Source: Constrictibacter sp. MBR-5 (GTDB taxonomy: Bacteria > Pseudomonadota > Alphaproteobacteria > JAJUGE01). Taken from it: 64,000 nt of DNA. This document shows, in pieces, positions 1 through 9,287 of this stretch. The DNA lies in NCBI RefSeq assembly GCF_040549485.1, contig NZ_JBEPTK010000004.1:124001-188000 (forward strand), written 5' to 3'. A program made the translations under genes and the position numbers. A model generated the notes under the pieces. It ran no database searches. It saw only the letters and a list, made by a program, of their open reading frames with translations, and was not told where the DNA came from. Positions within the stretch are counted from its first letter, which is position 1. Each line of letters starts with the position of its first letter.

Positions 1-131
1 GACACGACGTGCACCTCGGAGTTGGCAGAGGCCCGCAATGTGCCGGCTTCGGCTCGGCCGGGCCAGCCCCATCGTGCGCAGGCGGGACCGGACCGTTGAC
101 ACAGCCGACGCAGGGGCCGCAGCGTCCCTCC

Positions 132-548
132 ATGCCGAGGCTTCACGCCACATGCGTTGCGATCGATGGCCGGGGTGTCCTGCTTCGAGGCGCATCGGGC
201 GCCGGCAAGTCGGACCTCGCACTGCGCCTGATCGACCAAGGGGCCGACCTGGTGGCCGACGATCGGGTGGACCTGTTCGATGTCGACGGTGTGCTGCGGG
301 CGGCTTCGCCGGCGGCTATTGCGGGCCGCATGGAGGTCCGCGGAATCGGCGTGATCCCGATGCCCTATCTGCCGAGCGCCGAGATCGTCCTGCTGGTCGA
401 TCTGGTCCGTCCCGAAGTCGTCGAGCGGATGCCGGAGCCATCCTTCTGCCGCCTCGGCCGGTTCGAGGTTCCAGCCCTCGCGCTCACGCCCTTCGAGGCA
501 TCGGCTGCGGCGAAGATAAGGCTCGCCGTCAGGCGGCAGCCTCGCTGA
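132..548 (+). CDS. hprK: HPr kinase/phosphorylase, short alphaproteobacterial form
   Basis: HprK phosphorylates and dephosphorylates HPr or an HPr-like phosphocarrier in the cytoplasm, feeding the regulatory PTS. The 138-residue protein is only the catalytic domain, as is usual in Alphaproteobacteria; the N-terminal domain of the Firmicutes enzyme is absent. The Walker A loop GASGAGKS is at residues 20-27, a DD-containing segment follows near residue 43, and the HprK signature EVRGIGVI lies near residue 72. I chose the ATG directly before LHATCVAI because homology begins there; the longer reading frame upstream has no family resemblance. The usual downstream partners (rapZ, an EIIA-Man gene, ptsH) are absent: the next gene is convergent and overlaps the last 20 bases. 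Bases 1-131 hold no gene I can identify. Confidence 0.9.
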   Translation: MPRLHATCVAIDGRGVLLRGASGAGKSDLALRLIDQGADLVADDRVDLFDVDGVLRAASPAAIAGRMEVRGIGVIPMPYLPSAEIVLLVDLVRPEVVERMPEPSFCRLGRFEVPALALTPFEASAAAKIRLAVRRQPR

Positions 549-3336
549 CCTGCCGCTTCTGAGCGCTCCGCGCCGGAATCGACGCCTCGACCACCGTCCC
601 CTGCCCGGTGCGGCTGTCGATCTCCAGCGTACCGCCATGAAGTTCGACCAGCGCCTTCGTCAGTGGCAGGCCGAGGCCCGTCCCGGCATGCTTGCGCGAC
701 ATCGCGTTCTGGACCTGGCCGAACGGCTGGAGCGCCTGATGAACCTGTGCGGCGGTCATGCCCACGCCGGTGTCGGTGACCCGCAGAACGAGGCGCCCGC
801 CCTCCTCGGCAGCCGACAGGGTGACGATCCCCCCGCGCGGGGTAAATTTCACCGCGTTCGAGACGAGATTGACGATCGCCTGCTTCAGCCGGGTCGGATC
901 CACCGTCCACCGCAGGCCGCGTTCCGGGACGTCCAGCCGCAACTCGACCCCCTCCAGCGTCGCCCGCTCATTCTCCCAGCGCTCGCCGGTCCGCAACAGC
1001 TCGACGATGTCCGTGTCCACGGGTTCGAGGACCATGCGTCCGGCCTCGACGCGCGACAGATCGAGAATGTCGCTGATGATGGTGAGCAGGTGCTCGCCGC
1101 TGTCGCGAATGTCGCCTGCATATTCACGATAGCGTTCGTTGCCCAACGGCCCCAGCAGCTCGCTTTCGAGGAGTTGCGAGAACCCGATGATCGCGTTCAG
1201 CGGCGTGCGCAGCTCGTGGCTCATGTTCGCCAGGAACTGGGACTTGGCGGTGTTGGCCGCCTCCGCGGCGTCCTTGGCCTGTCGCAGGCGCTCGCCGAGC
1301 CGCTCCCGCTCCGTGACGTCGAAGCGCAGCATCAGGCACCCGCCGTCGTGCGTGCGGTGCTCGAAGACTTCCAGAACACGGTCCTCGTAGTGGACGAGGA
1401 TGGCGCCGTTGGCTGCGCGGTGCCTGTCGAGCCGTGCCTTGATCCAACGCTCGGGATCCTGCATCGCATCCGGCAGCAGCCCCCGCGCGACCGATAGGCG
1501 GATCACCTCCTCGAACGTCACCCCTTCCCTGTGAAGGTCGGGGTGACCCGGTAGAAGGCTCTTGTTCTGCTCGCTGGACAGGACCAGCCTGTCGTCCGCA
1601 TCGAACAGGACCACGCCCGCGGGCATGGTCTCGAGGGCGTCCCGCAGCAGTCGCTGTGCGCTGCGCAGGTCCGTGACGTCACGCCCGGTGCCACGATACC
1701 CGGCGAATTCGCCGTTCTCGTCGAACTTCGGCACGGCGCTGCCCTGGATCCAGCGCACGCCCCGCGGCGTGCGGCGAGCATATTCGATGTCGCGGAACGG
1801 ACGCCGCGACGAAATCGCTTCCTCCAAGGCTTCGCGGGCCTTGGCATCGATTGCGACGATGTCGAACTCCCTCCACCGCTTGCCGATGTGCCAATCCGCC
1901 GCCACCCCGATGACGCGCTCGACGGAGTCCGACATCCAGACGATCCGGTGAGTCCGGTCGGTCTCCCACGCCCAGTCGGCCATGGCCGTGACGATGTCGC
2001 GGAGGCGTTGCTCGCTGGCGGCCAGACGCTGTTCCGTCGAGACGCGCTCGGACACGTCGCTCAGCGTCCCGACCACCCGCAGCACGCGCCCCGCCTCGTC
2101 CCGCATGGCGCGCCCGCGGACCTGCACCCAGATCCAATCGCCGGACGCGTGCCGGACGCGATGTGTCGCCTCGAAAGCATCGGTTTGGCCTTTCACATGG
2201 TCGCGCATCCGCGCCCTCACCATCGCGAGATCGGCAGGATGGACGAGCGCACGCAGCGCCTCCGCGCGGATGGGACGTGGCTCGGAACGACCCACGATCC
2301 GGTCCCACACCGAGGATAGGAAGAATTCGCCGGTCGCCAGATCCCATTCCCACACGGCGTCGCGAACGCCTTCCAGCGCCTCGCTCAGGCGCCGCTCGCT
2401 GGCACGAAGTGCCAGTTCCGCGGCCTCCTGCGCCGATATCCGGCGGAGCAGCGTCACGCCGAGGAGAGCGATGATCAGCGCCACCGCCAGGGTGATCACC
2501 GCCGTTTCCAAAGCACGCGACCACCAGCTGATCAGATGATCGCCTTCGCTCAAGCCGACGGATACGGCGATGGGCACGTTGGCCAGCCGTGCAATGGCAT
2601 GCATCCGGCCTTCGCCATCGATCGGCGAGATCCGCGTGGCCGCCGCGGGCGTGCTGCCGTGGTGCAGCGCCGTCCAGGCCGGTCCGCCGGGGAACGTTCG
2701 CCCGATCGCGCTCGGATCGTGTGGTGAACGGACGAGAAGAACGGCATCGTTGCGCCAGATGGCGGCGCTTCCCATACCGCCGATGTTCAGCGACCCGATG
2801 AGGCGGCGGAGTTCCAGAACATCGATGAAGGCGACGATCGCCCCCAATCGTACCCCGGATCGGTCGAAGCGAGCCTTCCACACCGGCAGGAGGTCGCCTG
2901 GCGACACGGGCTCGACCTTGATCCCGAGGTCGATCGGCTCGTCCGTCACCGCGAGTAGCGGGCCGCGCCGTCCCACCGTGTGCAACAAGCGGCCGGACCG
3001 GTCGTAGACCGCCATTCCCGCAATGATCGGGCTGTGGAATGACGAACGTCGGAGGATCGCTCGCGCCTCGGTCGCCGACGATGCGTCGCGGACGCCATCG
3101 GCCGCCAAATCGAGTTGAGAAGCGACGACCCCGAACAGCTCTTGGAGATGGGTGGCCAGAAGTGCGGAGAGGTTGTGGGCCAGCCTCAGGGCATGGGTGC
3201 GGTTCTCCTGGCGCGCCTGGAGAAGGCCGACGAACATGTATCCGAGGACGGCCAGGATCGCGACGCCAGCGAAGCCTATCGCCCGCCGTTTCGCAGCAGC
3301 GTGCGGAGCCGAGTTCCATGCACGATCAGGCCGCAT
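529..3336 (-). CDS. Membrane sensor histidine kinase with PAS repeats (PleC/DivJ/PdhS-like core)
   Basis: This 935-residue two-component sensor has a transmembrane helix near residues 18-40, a periplasmic sensor region to about 270, a second transmembrane helix near 275-298, and about three PAS domains (starting near 315, 440 and 560). A HisKA domain follows with the phospho-acceptor His at about 707 in MSHELRTPLN, then a HATPase domain with an N box near 823-827, DTGVGM near 855-860 and GTGLGL near 885-890. The HisKA region resembles the PleC/DivJ/PdhS kinases of Alphaproteobacteria, which control cell-cycle phosphorelays; that is a family resemblance and the partner is not shown. There is no receiver domain and no adjacent response regulator. 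Its 3' end overlaps hprK by 20 bases in convergent orientation. Confidence 0.88.
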   Translation of the reverse strand: MRPDRAWNSAPHAAAKRRAIGFAGVAILAVLGYMFVGLLQARQENRTHALRLAHNLSALLATHLQELFGVVASQLDLAADGVRDASSATEARAILRRSSFHSPIIAGMAVYDRSGRLLHTVGRRGPLLAVTDEPIDLGIKVEPVSPGDLLPVWKARFDRSGVRLGAIVAFIDVLELRRLIGSLNIGGMGSAAIWRNDAVLLVRSPHDPSAIGRTFPGGPAWTALHHGSTPAAATRISPIDGEGRMHAIARLANVPIAVSVGLSEGDHLISWWSRALETAVITLAVALIIALLGVTLLRRISAQEAAELALRASERRLSEALEGVRDAVWEWDLATGEFFLSSVWDRIVGRSEPRPIRAEALRALVHPADLAMVRARMRDHVKGQTDAFEATHRVRHASGDWIWVQVRGRAMRDEAGRVLRVVGTLSDVSERVSTEQRLAASEQRLRDIVTAMADWAWETDRTHRIVWMSDSVERVIGVAADWHIGKRWREFDIVAIDAKAREALEEAISSRRPFRDIEYARRTPRGVRWIQGSAVPKFDENGEFAGYRGTGRDVTDLRSAQRLLRDALETMPAGVVLFDADDRLVLSSEQNKSLLPGHPDLHREGVTFEEVIRLSVARGLLPDAMQDPERWIKARLDRHRAANGAILVHYEDRVLEVFEHRTHDGGCLMLRFDVTERERLGERLRQAKDAAEAANTAKSQFLANMSHELRTPLNAIIGFSQLLESELLGPLGNERYREYAGDIRDSGEHLLTIISDILDLSRVEAGRMVLEPVDTDIVELLRTGERWENERATLEGVELRLDVPERGLRWTVDPTRLKQAIVNLVSNAVKFTPRGGIVTLSAAEEGGRLVLRVTDTGVGMTAAQVHQALQPFGQVQNAMSRKHAGTGLGLPLTKALVELHGGTLEIDSRTGQGTVVEASIPARSAQKRQVSEAAA

Positions 3337-3546
3337 GGCTGCTCGGCGAACCGCTCGACAGCCAGACCCGTGACCGGACGCCCAAAGCCGCTTCTGGCAG
3401 ACCCCTCAAAGCACGCCCCCGCGAAACAGATCGGCGGCGCGCGTCTTCGCTCCGTCGAGCCTGCAACGCTAGGGGCGTTGCGTTGAACAGCCGTTAAAAT
3501 TCAAGAAAGTGCCGACCGACCCGCGACCGACACATGACAGAGGCGC

Positions 3547-3753
3547 CTACACCTCTTCCAGATTCGCGGCCGCCATCTTGCCGTTGCGGTCCTTCGCCAG
3601 TTCGTAACTGACCTTCTGCCCCTCCGACAAGGAACCCAGTCCGGCCCGCTCCACCGCGGAAATGTGCACGAACACGTCGTTGCCGCCGCTCTCCGGCTGG
3701 ATGAAGCCATAGCCCTTCGTGGCGTTGAACCATTTGACTGTACCGACGGCCAT
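3547..3753 (-). CDS. Cold shock protein, CspA family
   Basis: A 68-residue single-domain cold shock protein that binds single-stranded RNA or DNA through one OB fold and acts as an RNA chaperone. The RNP1-like motif KGYGFIQ is near residues 13-19 and the RNP2-like VFVHIS near 27-32. The start is the ATG beginning MAVGTVKW, which is the standard family N-terminus; the longer frame upstream is not conserved. It stands alone and divergent from the DUF1491 gene, with 156 bases between them that must hold both promoters. I see no convincing terminator after it. Paralogues are common in these genomes, so cold induction cannot be inferred from sequence. Confidence 0.95.
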   Translation of the reverse strand: MAVGTVKWFNATKGYGFIQPESGGNDVFVHISAVERAGLGSLSEGQKVSYELAKDRNGKMAAANLEEV

Positions 3754-3909
3754 AGGGATCTCTCTCGCTCTGTCGTTTAGCGTGTCGCCAGCCGAGCGGG
3801 CGGCTGGCGTCTTCTTCAAACGCGACCGGCGACCATGTAGTTCCGGCGCCCGCGTGAGAAGATGGGCGCGAACCGCGGCACCGCCGCCGGACGAAGACGG
3901 AACGTACAG

Positions 3910-4236
3910 ATGCTGAAGGCGAAACTACTGGTCCAGGCCTGCCTTCGCGCGAGCGCGGCTGCCGGACGCGCCGCGACACTGCTGCGACGGGGGTACGAGG
4001 ATGCGGGGGCGATCCTGATCAGGCTGGACCTCCTGGACGGGACTGCCGTCGTTCTCACGCAGACGCGCGACGCCGAAGGAGAAGCGGCGTGGATGCGCGG
4101 CACCGGCGCCAACCCGGTGCCGTCCGCCGAAGCCGACGCCTATATCGACCGCCAGGTTGCACGCGACCCCGATCTCTGGGTGGTGGAAGTCGAGGACAGA
4201 GCCGGCCGGCATCCCCTCGGCGAAAGGATCCTCTGA
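3910..4236 (+). CDS. DUF1491 family protein
   Basis: A 108-residue protein of the DUF1491 family, found almost only in Alphaproteobacteria and of unknown function. It is recognised from the pattern LRRGYEDAGAILIRLDLLDG near residues 27-46 and the C-terminal DPDLWVVEVEDR segment. The start is the ATG before LKAKLLVQ, matching the family N-terminus; the frame extends 16 codons upstream with unrelated residues. It is soluble with no signal peptide. It converges on cckA with only 9 bases between the two stop codons. No role can be assigned. Confidence 0.85.
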   Translation: MLKAKLLVQACLRASAAAGRAATLLRRGYEDAGAILIRLDLLDGTAVVLTQTRDAEGEAAWMRGTGANPVPSAEADAYIDRQVARDPDLWVVEVEDRAGRHPLGERIL

Positions 4237-4245
4237 CGGCGCGAT

Positions 4246-6816
4246 TCAGCGGTCCGCCGCCAGCACCTCTTTCACCTTGCTCGCCAATTGCTGAAGGCTG
4301 AACGGCTTCGGCAGGAAATGGACGTCCGGGAACGTCTCGAGCTTCTGGCGGAAGGCCCCTTCGGCGTAGCCCGAGATGCAGATGATCTTGAGATCGGGCC
4401 GCTGCTCGCGGAGCTTTCCGATCAGGGTGGGACCGTCCATTCGAGGCATGACGACATCCGTCACCACGACGTCCACATGGTCCGGCGCGGTATCCAGAAC
4501 CTGCAGTGCCATGTCGCCGGAGCGAGCCTCCAGGACCTTGTAGCCCTTGTTCCGCAAAGCCCGCGCACTGAACAGGCGGACGGGGTCCTCGTCCTCGACC
4601 AGCAGGACCGTGCCGTTGCCCGTCAGGTCCGCCGACGCGGAGTCCATGCGGGCGGGATGGGCCACGGTAGCCTCGCCCTTGTACTGGGGCAGGTATATCG
4701 AGAAATGTGCGCCGCTGTCCGGCTCGCTGTCGACGAAGACGTAGCCGTCCGTCTGCTTGACGATTCCGTACACGGTCGAGAGGCCGAGACCGGTTCCGGA
4801 GCCGACTTCCTTGGTCGAGAAGAAGGGCTCGAAGATCCGGTCGAGGTTCTCCTTCGGGATCCCCATGCCGGTATCGATCACCTCGATGAGCACGTACTCG
4901 CCCGCCAAGATGGTCTCGCGTCCCACGACGCGGTCGACGGGAAAGCTCGCGTTCGAGGTGCGTATCGTCAGCACGCCGCCGTTCGGCATCGCGTCCCGGC
5001 CGTTCACAGCGAGGTTCATGATGACCTGCTCGAACTGGATCTGATCGACCCGGACGAGCCCGAGGTTGCGGCCGTGCTGCATGCTGAGGTCGATGCCGGC
5101 GCCGATCAGCCGCCGCAACAGGTTAGAGAGCTCGGCGAGCGTGTCCGTCAAATTCAGGATGCGCGGCTGCAGGGTCTGCTGACGCGAAAAGGCGAGCAGC
5201 TGGCGAACGAGGTTGGCCGCCCGGTTGGCGTTCTGCTTGATCTGCATGATGTCGGCGAACGACGCGTCGCCCGGCTGATGCCGCAGCAGCAGCAGGTCGC
5301 AGAATCCGATCATCGCCGTCAGCAGGTTGTTGAAATCGTGGGCAATGCCTCCGGCCAGCTGCCCGACGGCGAGCATCTTCTGGGACTGGGCGAACTGCAC
5401 CTCGAGGCGCTTCTGGTGCGTCGTCTCCACGAGGTGGAGCATCAGGCCGGTGCCTGCAGCGTCTTCGAGGGGACGCGCGTAGAGCGCCCATGTCCGGTCT
5501 CCGCCCCCCGCCAGCGGTACCTCGATCGGGGTGGCCCCGCCGCCCTCCCGGGCTGCGACCAGCTTCGCCGCGACGTCGGCTCGTTCCGGCACGCGCACGA
5601 GGTCGACGAACGGCATGCCCCCGAGTTCCGCACGATCATGCCCGATGAGGGTCGCGAAGGTGGGGTTGGCCTCGGAGATCCGCAGATCGTGATCCAGAAG
5701 CGCCACGCCGACGGGCGCCTCCTCGAAGAACCGCTGGAAGCGCAGTTCCGAAGCCTTGAGCGCCTGCTCCCACTCGCGTTCGGGCCGGAGATCCCGGACG
5801 ACGGAGCGGGTCATGAGCGTGCCGGTCGCTTCGCCGGGCACGATGCTCTGCGTGATCTGCGCCTGGATCGGCCGCCCACCGACCCCGCGAAGCACGGTTT
5901 CCCCCCGTTCCGCTGCCGCGGGATTTGCGAAAGGCGAGTGCCCGGGCGTACCCGGCACCGGAACCTCGACGAGGAAATCGTGCAGGCGCCAGTTGCCGCC
6001 CATCAAATCTTCCGCAGCGACGCCGAGAAGACCCGCCAAGGCGCCGTTGACGAAGAGGAAACGGCCATCGGCGTCCACGGAGTAGAACCCTAGAGGGGCG
6101 CTCTCCAGAAAGTCCGCGAGTTTGCGCTGGTCGGCGAGCATGGCTTCGACCAGCGCATGGTGTGACGTCGCATCGCGAAACGTCCAGACGACCCGCGGTT
6201 CGTCGCCGGGCACCGGCAGGGCGGACACCTCGTAAGCGTGCCGATGCCCCGCCTCGTCGGGCCGGAAAACGTCACGCGTGCTTGCCACTCCGCCTTTCGC
6301 CTGCGCATCCAGATCGTTGAAAGCTTCGACAGCCTTGGACGACCTGCACAGCCAGGCGCGCAGACGCGACTGGGCCGAGCCGCCCTCCGCACCAACCAGG
6401 TCGTTGAACGCCCTGTTCGCGAAGACTTCGTTACCGCGCCCGTCGACGATGACCTGCGCATCGGGGCGGGCATCGCCGGCGGCGGCGAGAATTTCCGCCG
6501 TTCGCCGGTCGCGGCGGGCCCTGAGCGCGAAGACGGCCAGCCAGCCGCCGCCGATCAGGACAAGGACCAGGACCGTGATGCCGACCGCCGTCACGGTCGC
6601 GGTATCTGCCCTTCCCCCGGAAATCTGACGCATGGACAGGGTCAGCGCCGATCCGGCCATCGCACCGACCAGGAGCAGCAGCAAGGTCCGCCAGAGCGAA
6701 GACGGGCGGCCGTGCGCATCGATCGGCGGCGCGGCAGTCTCGCGTCGTCCTTCCGGAACGGTCACGTGCCGCGCGGCGGGCGGTCGCAGCGATCGGGGTA
6801 CGGTCCGATCGGTCAT
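4246..6816 (-). CDS. cckA: Cell-cycle hybrid histidine kinase CckA
   Basis: CckA is the membrane hybrid kinase/phosphatase that, through ChpT, controls CtrA and CpdR in Alphaproteobacteria. This 856-residue protein has two transmembrane helices (about residues 42-62 and 75-97), three PAS-like segments to about 460, the HisKA motif GGIAHDFNNLLTAMIGF with the acceptor His at about 493, a HATPase domain, and a C-terminal receiver domain from about 740 with its Asp in VTDVVMP. The start was chosen as the ATG whose first bases overlap the flhB stop (ATGA); an in-frame ATG six codons upstream is also possible. Its place at the end of the flagellar operon is a recurrent alphaproteobacterial order and fits CtrA control of motility. 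Confidence 0.93.
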   Translation of the reverse strand: MTDRTVPRSLRPPAARHVTVPEGRRETAAPPIDAHGRPSSLWRTLLLLLVGAMAGSALTLSMRQISGGRADTATVTAVGITVLVLVLIGGGWLAVFALRARRDRRTAEILAAAGDARPDAQVIVDGRGNEVFANRAFNDLVGAEGGSAQSRLRAWLCRSSKAVEAFNDLDAQAKGGVASTRDVFRPDEAGHRHAYEVSALPVPGDEPRVVWTFRDATSHHALVEAMLADQRKLADFLESAPLGFYSVDADGRFLFVNGALAGLLGVAAEDLMGGNWRLHDFLVEVPVPGTPGHSPFANPAAAERGETVLRGVGGRPIQAQITQSIVPGEATGTLMTRSVVRDLRPEREWEQALKASELRFQRFFEEAPVGVALLDHDLRISEANPTFATLIGHDRAELGGMPFVDLVRVPERADVAAKLVAAREGGGATPIEVPLAGGGDRTWALYARPLEDAAGTGLMLHLVETTHQKRLEVQFAQSQKMLAVGQLAGGIAHDFNNLLTAMIGFCDLLLLRHQPGDASFADIMQIKQNANRAANLVRQLLAFSRQQTLQPRILNLTDTLAELSNLLRRLIGAGIDLSMQHGRNLGLVRVDQIQFEQVIMNLAVNGRDAMPNGGVLTIRTSNASFPVDRVVGRETILAGEYVLIEVIDTGMGIPKENLDRIFEPFFSTKEVGSGTGLGLSTVYGIVKQTDGYVFVDSEPDSGAHFSIYLPQYKGEATVAHPARMDSASADLTGNGTVLLVEDEDPVRLFSARALRNKGYKVLEARSGDMALQVLDTAPDHVDVVVTDVVMPRMDGPTLIGKLREQRPDLKIICISGYAEGAFRQKLETFPDVHFLPKPFSLQQLASKVKEVLAADR

Positions 6817-7877
6817 CGCTTCTTCAGTTTCCACACAAAGCTGATGACTTCAGCGACGGCGCGATAATGTTCCGTCGGAACCTCCTGATCGATCTCGACA
6901 GACGCGAAAAGCGCCCTCGCCAACGGCGGATTCTCGACCGTGGCCACGCCATGTTCGCGTGCCACCTCGCGGATCCGCAACGCGAGATTGTCACCGCCCT
7001 TCGCCACGCAGCGCGGCGCGGACATCGTATCCGGATCATACTTCAAGGCGACGGCGAAGTGAGTGGGGTTCGTCACGACGACGTCGGCTGTCGGCACCGC
7101 CGCCATCATGCGGCGGCGCGAACGCTCCATCCGGAGCTGCCGCAGCCGCTGCTTGATCATCGGGTCGCCTTCGGACTGCTTGAACTCCTCCTTCATCTCC
7201 TGCCGCGACATGCGCAGCTTTTTGATGTGGTCGAAACGCTGGTAGAGGATGTCGGCAGCAGCGATCAGGAACATCACCGCGAGCACGCCGACGAGCAGCT
7301 TCAGCGTCAGGGTCTGCAGCATGACGAGGAGATCCTCGATCTCCATTCCGGCCGTGAGTTCGATACGGTCGAACTCGGGGAGCAGCAGCATCGTCGCGAC
7401 CGCCGTCACGATCGCCAGCTTGAGCAGGCCCTTGATGAACTCGAGCACCGACTTCAGCGAGAAGAGGCGCTTGAAGCCGCCCATCGGCGAGATCTTCTCG
7501 AGCTTCGGCTTGAGCGATTCCGTCGACAGCAGGAAGCCCGTCTGCAACAGGCCGGGGGCGATCGCTGCCGCGATCATCAGGACGCAAGGCAGCGCCAGCA
7601 GCAGACCCACGCTGCCCGCCATGTCGAGAAGCATCGCCCGGGCGTCGTCCCCCTCCACGGCGAGCGCGTGAGGCTGTTCCAAAAATTTCTGCATGGCCGC
7701 CGCCAGCCCCGTGGCGAGCGACGGCAGCGACATTATGACGAACAGCGTCCCGCCGAGGATGATGAACCAGTGGTTCAATTCGCGCGACGACGGGACCTGC
7801 CCCTTCTCGCGCGCATCATCGAGCTTCTTTTGCGTAGGGTCTTCTGTCTTCTCGGAAGAATCGCTCTCGTCCGCCAC
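6813..7877 (-). CDS. flhB: Flagellar export gate protein FlhB
   Basis: FlhB is the autocleaving switch of the flagellar type III export apparatus in the inner membrane; it changes substrate specificity from rod/hook to filament proteins. The 354-residue protein has a charged N-terminus, four membrane segments within about residues 30-210, and a cytoplasmic C-terminal domain carrying the NPTH autocleavage motif near residue 267, so it should be functional. It starts 3 bases after the fliR stop and overlaps the cckA start by 4 bases. Length matches the family. Confidence 0.96.
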   Translation of the reverse strand: MADESDSSEKTEDPTQKKLDDAREKGQVPSSRELNHWFIILGGTLFVIMSLPSLATGLAAAMQKFLEQPHALAVEGDDARAMLLDMAGSVGLLLALPCVLMIAAAIAPGLLQTGFLLSTESLKPKLEKISPMGGFKRLFSLKSVLEFIKGLLKLAIVTAVATMLLLPEFDRIELTAGMEIEDLLVMLQTLTLKLLVGVLAVMFLIAAADILYQRFDHIKKLRMSRQEMKEEFKQSEGDPMIKQRLRQLRMERSRRRMMAAVPTADVVVTNPTHFAVALKYDPDTMSAPRCVAKGGDNLALRIREVAREHGVATVENPPLARALFASVEIDQEVPTEHYRAVAEVISFVWKLKKR

Positions 7878-7880
7878 GGC

Positions 7881-8636
7881 TCAGCCTCCGAAATACAGCG
7901 TACGGAGGCTCTGCTCGTAGCCTTCCAGGAACCAGGTCATGCCGAAGCTGAGCGTCAGCGCCAGGACGAGCAGGCCGATCATTATCTGTACCGGCACCGC
8001 GAGGAAGAAAACCTGGACCTGGGGCATCAGGCGCGACAGCAGCCCCATCCCGACGGTGACGAGGATGCCCACCAGCAGGAACGGCGCCGACAGCTGCATG
8101 CCGATGCGGAAGGAATCGCCGACGATCCGCGTCGCCGCCTCGGCGAAGTCGCCGATCGGCGGCAGCTGCCCCGGAACGAACAGGCGATAGCTTTCGACGA
8201 TGCCCGCGAGCATCAGGTGATGCAGGTCCGCGACGAAGACGAGCACGAGCCCGAGCGTGCTGAGGAACGTGCCCGTCACCGGCGTCTGCGTGTTGGACAT
8301 GGGATCGAAGGCCATCGCTCCGGCGAGGCTCGTCTGGAAGGCGATCACGTTGCCGGCGACCTGCAGCGCCGACATCATCATCCGCGCGGCAGCGCCGACG
8401 AACAGTCCGACCCCGATCTCCGTGATCAGCAGCACCTCGAGCCCGCCCGGCACGCCGGCGAGCGTCGGTCCGACGACTGGAGCGACCACCAGCGTCACGG
8501 CCAGCGCCAGGAGCAGGCGCACCTGGGGCGAGACCATCGCTTCGCCGAAACCGGGCAGCACCATCACCGCCGATCCCACGCGGCAGAACACGAGGAAGAA
8601 CGTCAGGACGTCGACGAGGACCAGACGCTCCAGCAC
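7881..8636 (-). CDS. fliR: Flagellar export apparatus protein FliR
   Basis: FliR is a polytopic membrane component of the flagellar export gate that assembles with FliP and FliQ. The 251-residue protein is strongly hydrophobic with about six membrane segments, and carries the family features FCRVGSAVMVLPGFGE near residues 17-32 and MSNTQTPVTG near residues 115-124. It lies 4 bases downstream of fliQ and 3 bases upstream of flhB, so the three are surely co-transcribed. fliP is not in this window, as is common where it sits in a separate operon. Confidence 0.95.
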   Translation of the reverse strand: MLERLVLVDVLTFFLVFCRVGSAVMVLPGFGEAMVSPQVRLLLALAVTLVVAPVVGPTLAGVPGGLEVLLITEIGVGLFVGAAARMMMSALQVAGNVIAFQTSLAGAMAFDPMSNTQTPVTGTFLSTLGLVLVFVADLHHLMLAGIVESYRLFVPGQLPPIGDFAEAATRIVGDSFRIGMQLSAPFLLVGILVTVGMGLLSRLMPQVQVFFLAVPVQIMIGLLVLALTLSFGMTWFLEGYEQSLRTLYFGG

Positions 8637-8640
8637 CAGC

Positions 8641-8907
8641 CTAACCCTGGTTCACGATGCGATCGGCGATCCGCTCCATCAGCCCGGTCATCGACGAGAG
8701 CATGAAGGGGATCAACGCCAGCGTTCCCGCGAACACGGCCAGGATCTTCGGCACGAACACCAGGGTCATCTCCTGGATCTGGGTCAGTGCCTGAAACAGC
8801 GAGATGGTCACGCCGACGACGAGGGCGATCACCATGAGCGGCGCCGACACCTGCATCGTGACGATGATCGCATCGCGGGAGACGTCGAGCACGTCGGCGG
8901 CATTCAT
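8641..8907 (-). CDS. fliQ: Flagellar export apparatus protein FliQ
   Basis: FliQ is a small inner-membrane protein with two helices that forms part of the export gate with FliP and FliR. The 88-residue product has hydrophobic segments at about 16-38 and 50-72, the typical SLFQALTQIQEMTLVFVPK loop region, and the family's usual length. It is encoded between fliE and fliR; 60 bases separate it from fliE, which is the largest gap in this operon. Confidence 0.95.
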   Translation of the reverse strand: MNAADVLDVSRDAIIVTMQVSAPLMVIALVVGVTISLFQALTQIQEMTLVFVPKILAVFAGTLALIPFMLSSMTGLMERIADRIVNQG

Positions 8908-8967
8908 CGGATCTTCACCATAACTCGCCGGATAAAAAAATACCTCGCGACCAGCGGCCGCGAGGCG

Positions 8968-9273
8968 TCAGATCGGCATGCGGATGATGTCCTGGTAAGC
9001 CTGGATGACCCGGTCGCGCACGGCCACGACGGTCTGGAGGCTGACCTCGGCATTGGTGACGGCGTTCACCACCTGCAGCAGGTCGGCTTCCTTGGCCGCC
9101 GCCTTCGCGGACAGCTGCTCGGCGCCGCGCAGTTCCTGCGCCGTGCTGCGGCCAGCGTCCTTGATCATCTCCGCGAAGCTGCTGCCGCCGCCCCGGGCTT
9201 CCATGCCCGGCGACGTACCGACTTTCGATGCGTTCGCGTATGCGCCCGCAGCGCTGAGGGGATTGATGGCCAT
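8968..9273 (-). CDS. fliE: Flagellar hook-basal body protein FliE
   Basis: FliE connects the MS ring and export gate to the proximal rod. The 101-residue protein has a flexible Ala/Gly-rich N-terminus and the conserved helical C-terminal half, with LLQVVNAVTNAEVSLQTVVA at about residues 65-84 followed by VRDRVIQAYQDIIRMPI at the end. It lies 14 bases downstream of flgC in the standard flgB-flgC-fliE order. It is exported without a cleavable signal peptide. Confidence 0.95.
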   Translation of the reverse strand: MAINPLSAAGAYANASKVGTSPGMEARGGGSSFAEMIKDAGRSTAQELRGAEQLSAKAAAKEADLLQVVNAVTNAEVSLQTVVAVRDRVIQAYQDIIRMPI

Positions 9274-9287
9274 CGGGGTTCCCTCGA

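Noticed and set aside
1-131. 3' end of a chvG-type sensor kinase gene upstream of hprK
   Set aside because: This neighbour would be expected, but none of the three plus-strand frames shows the histidine kinase C-terminus.
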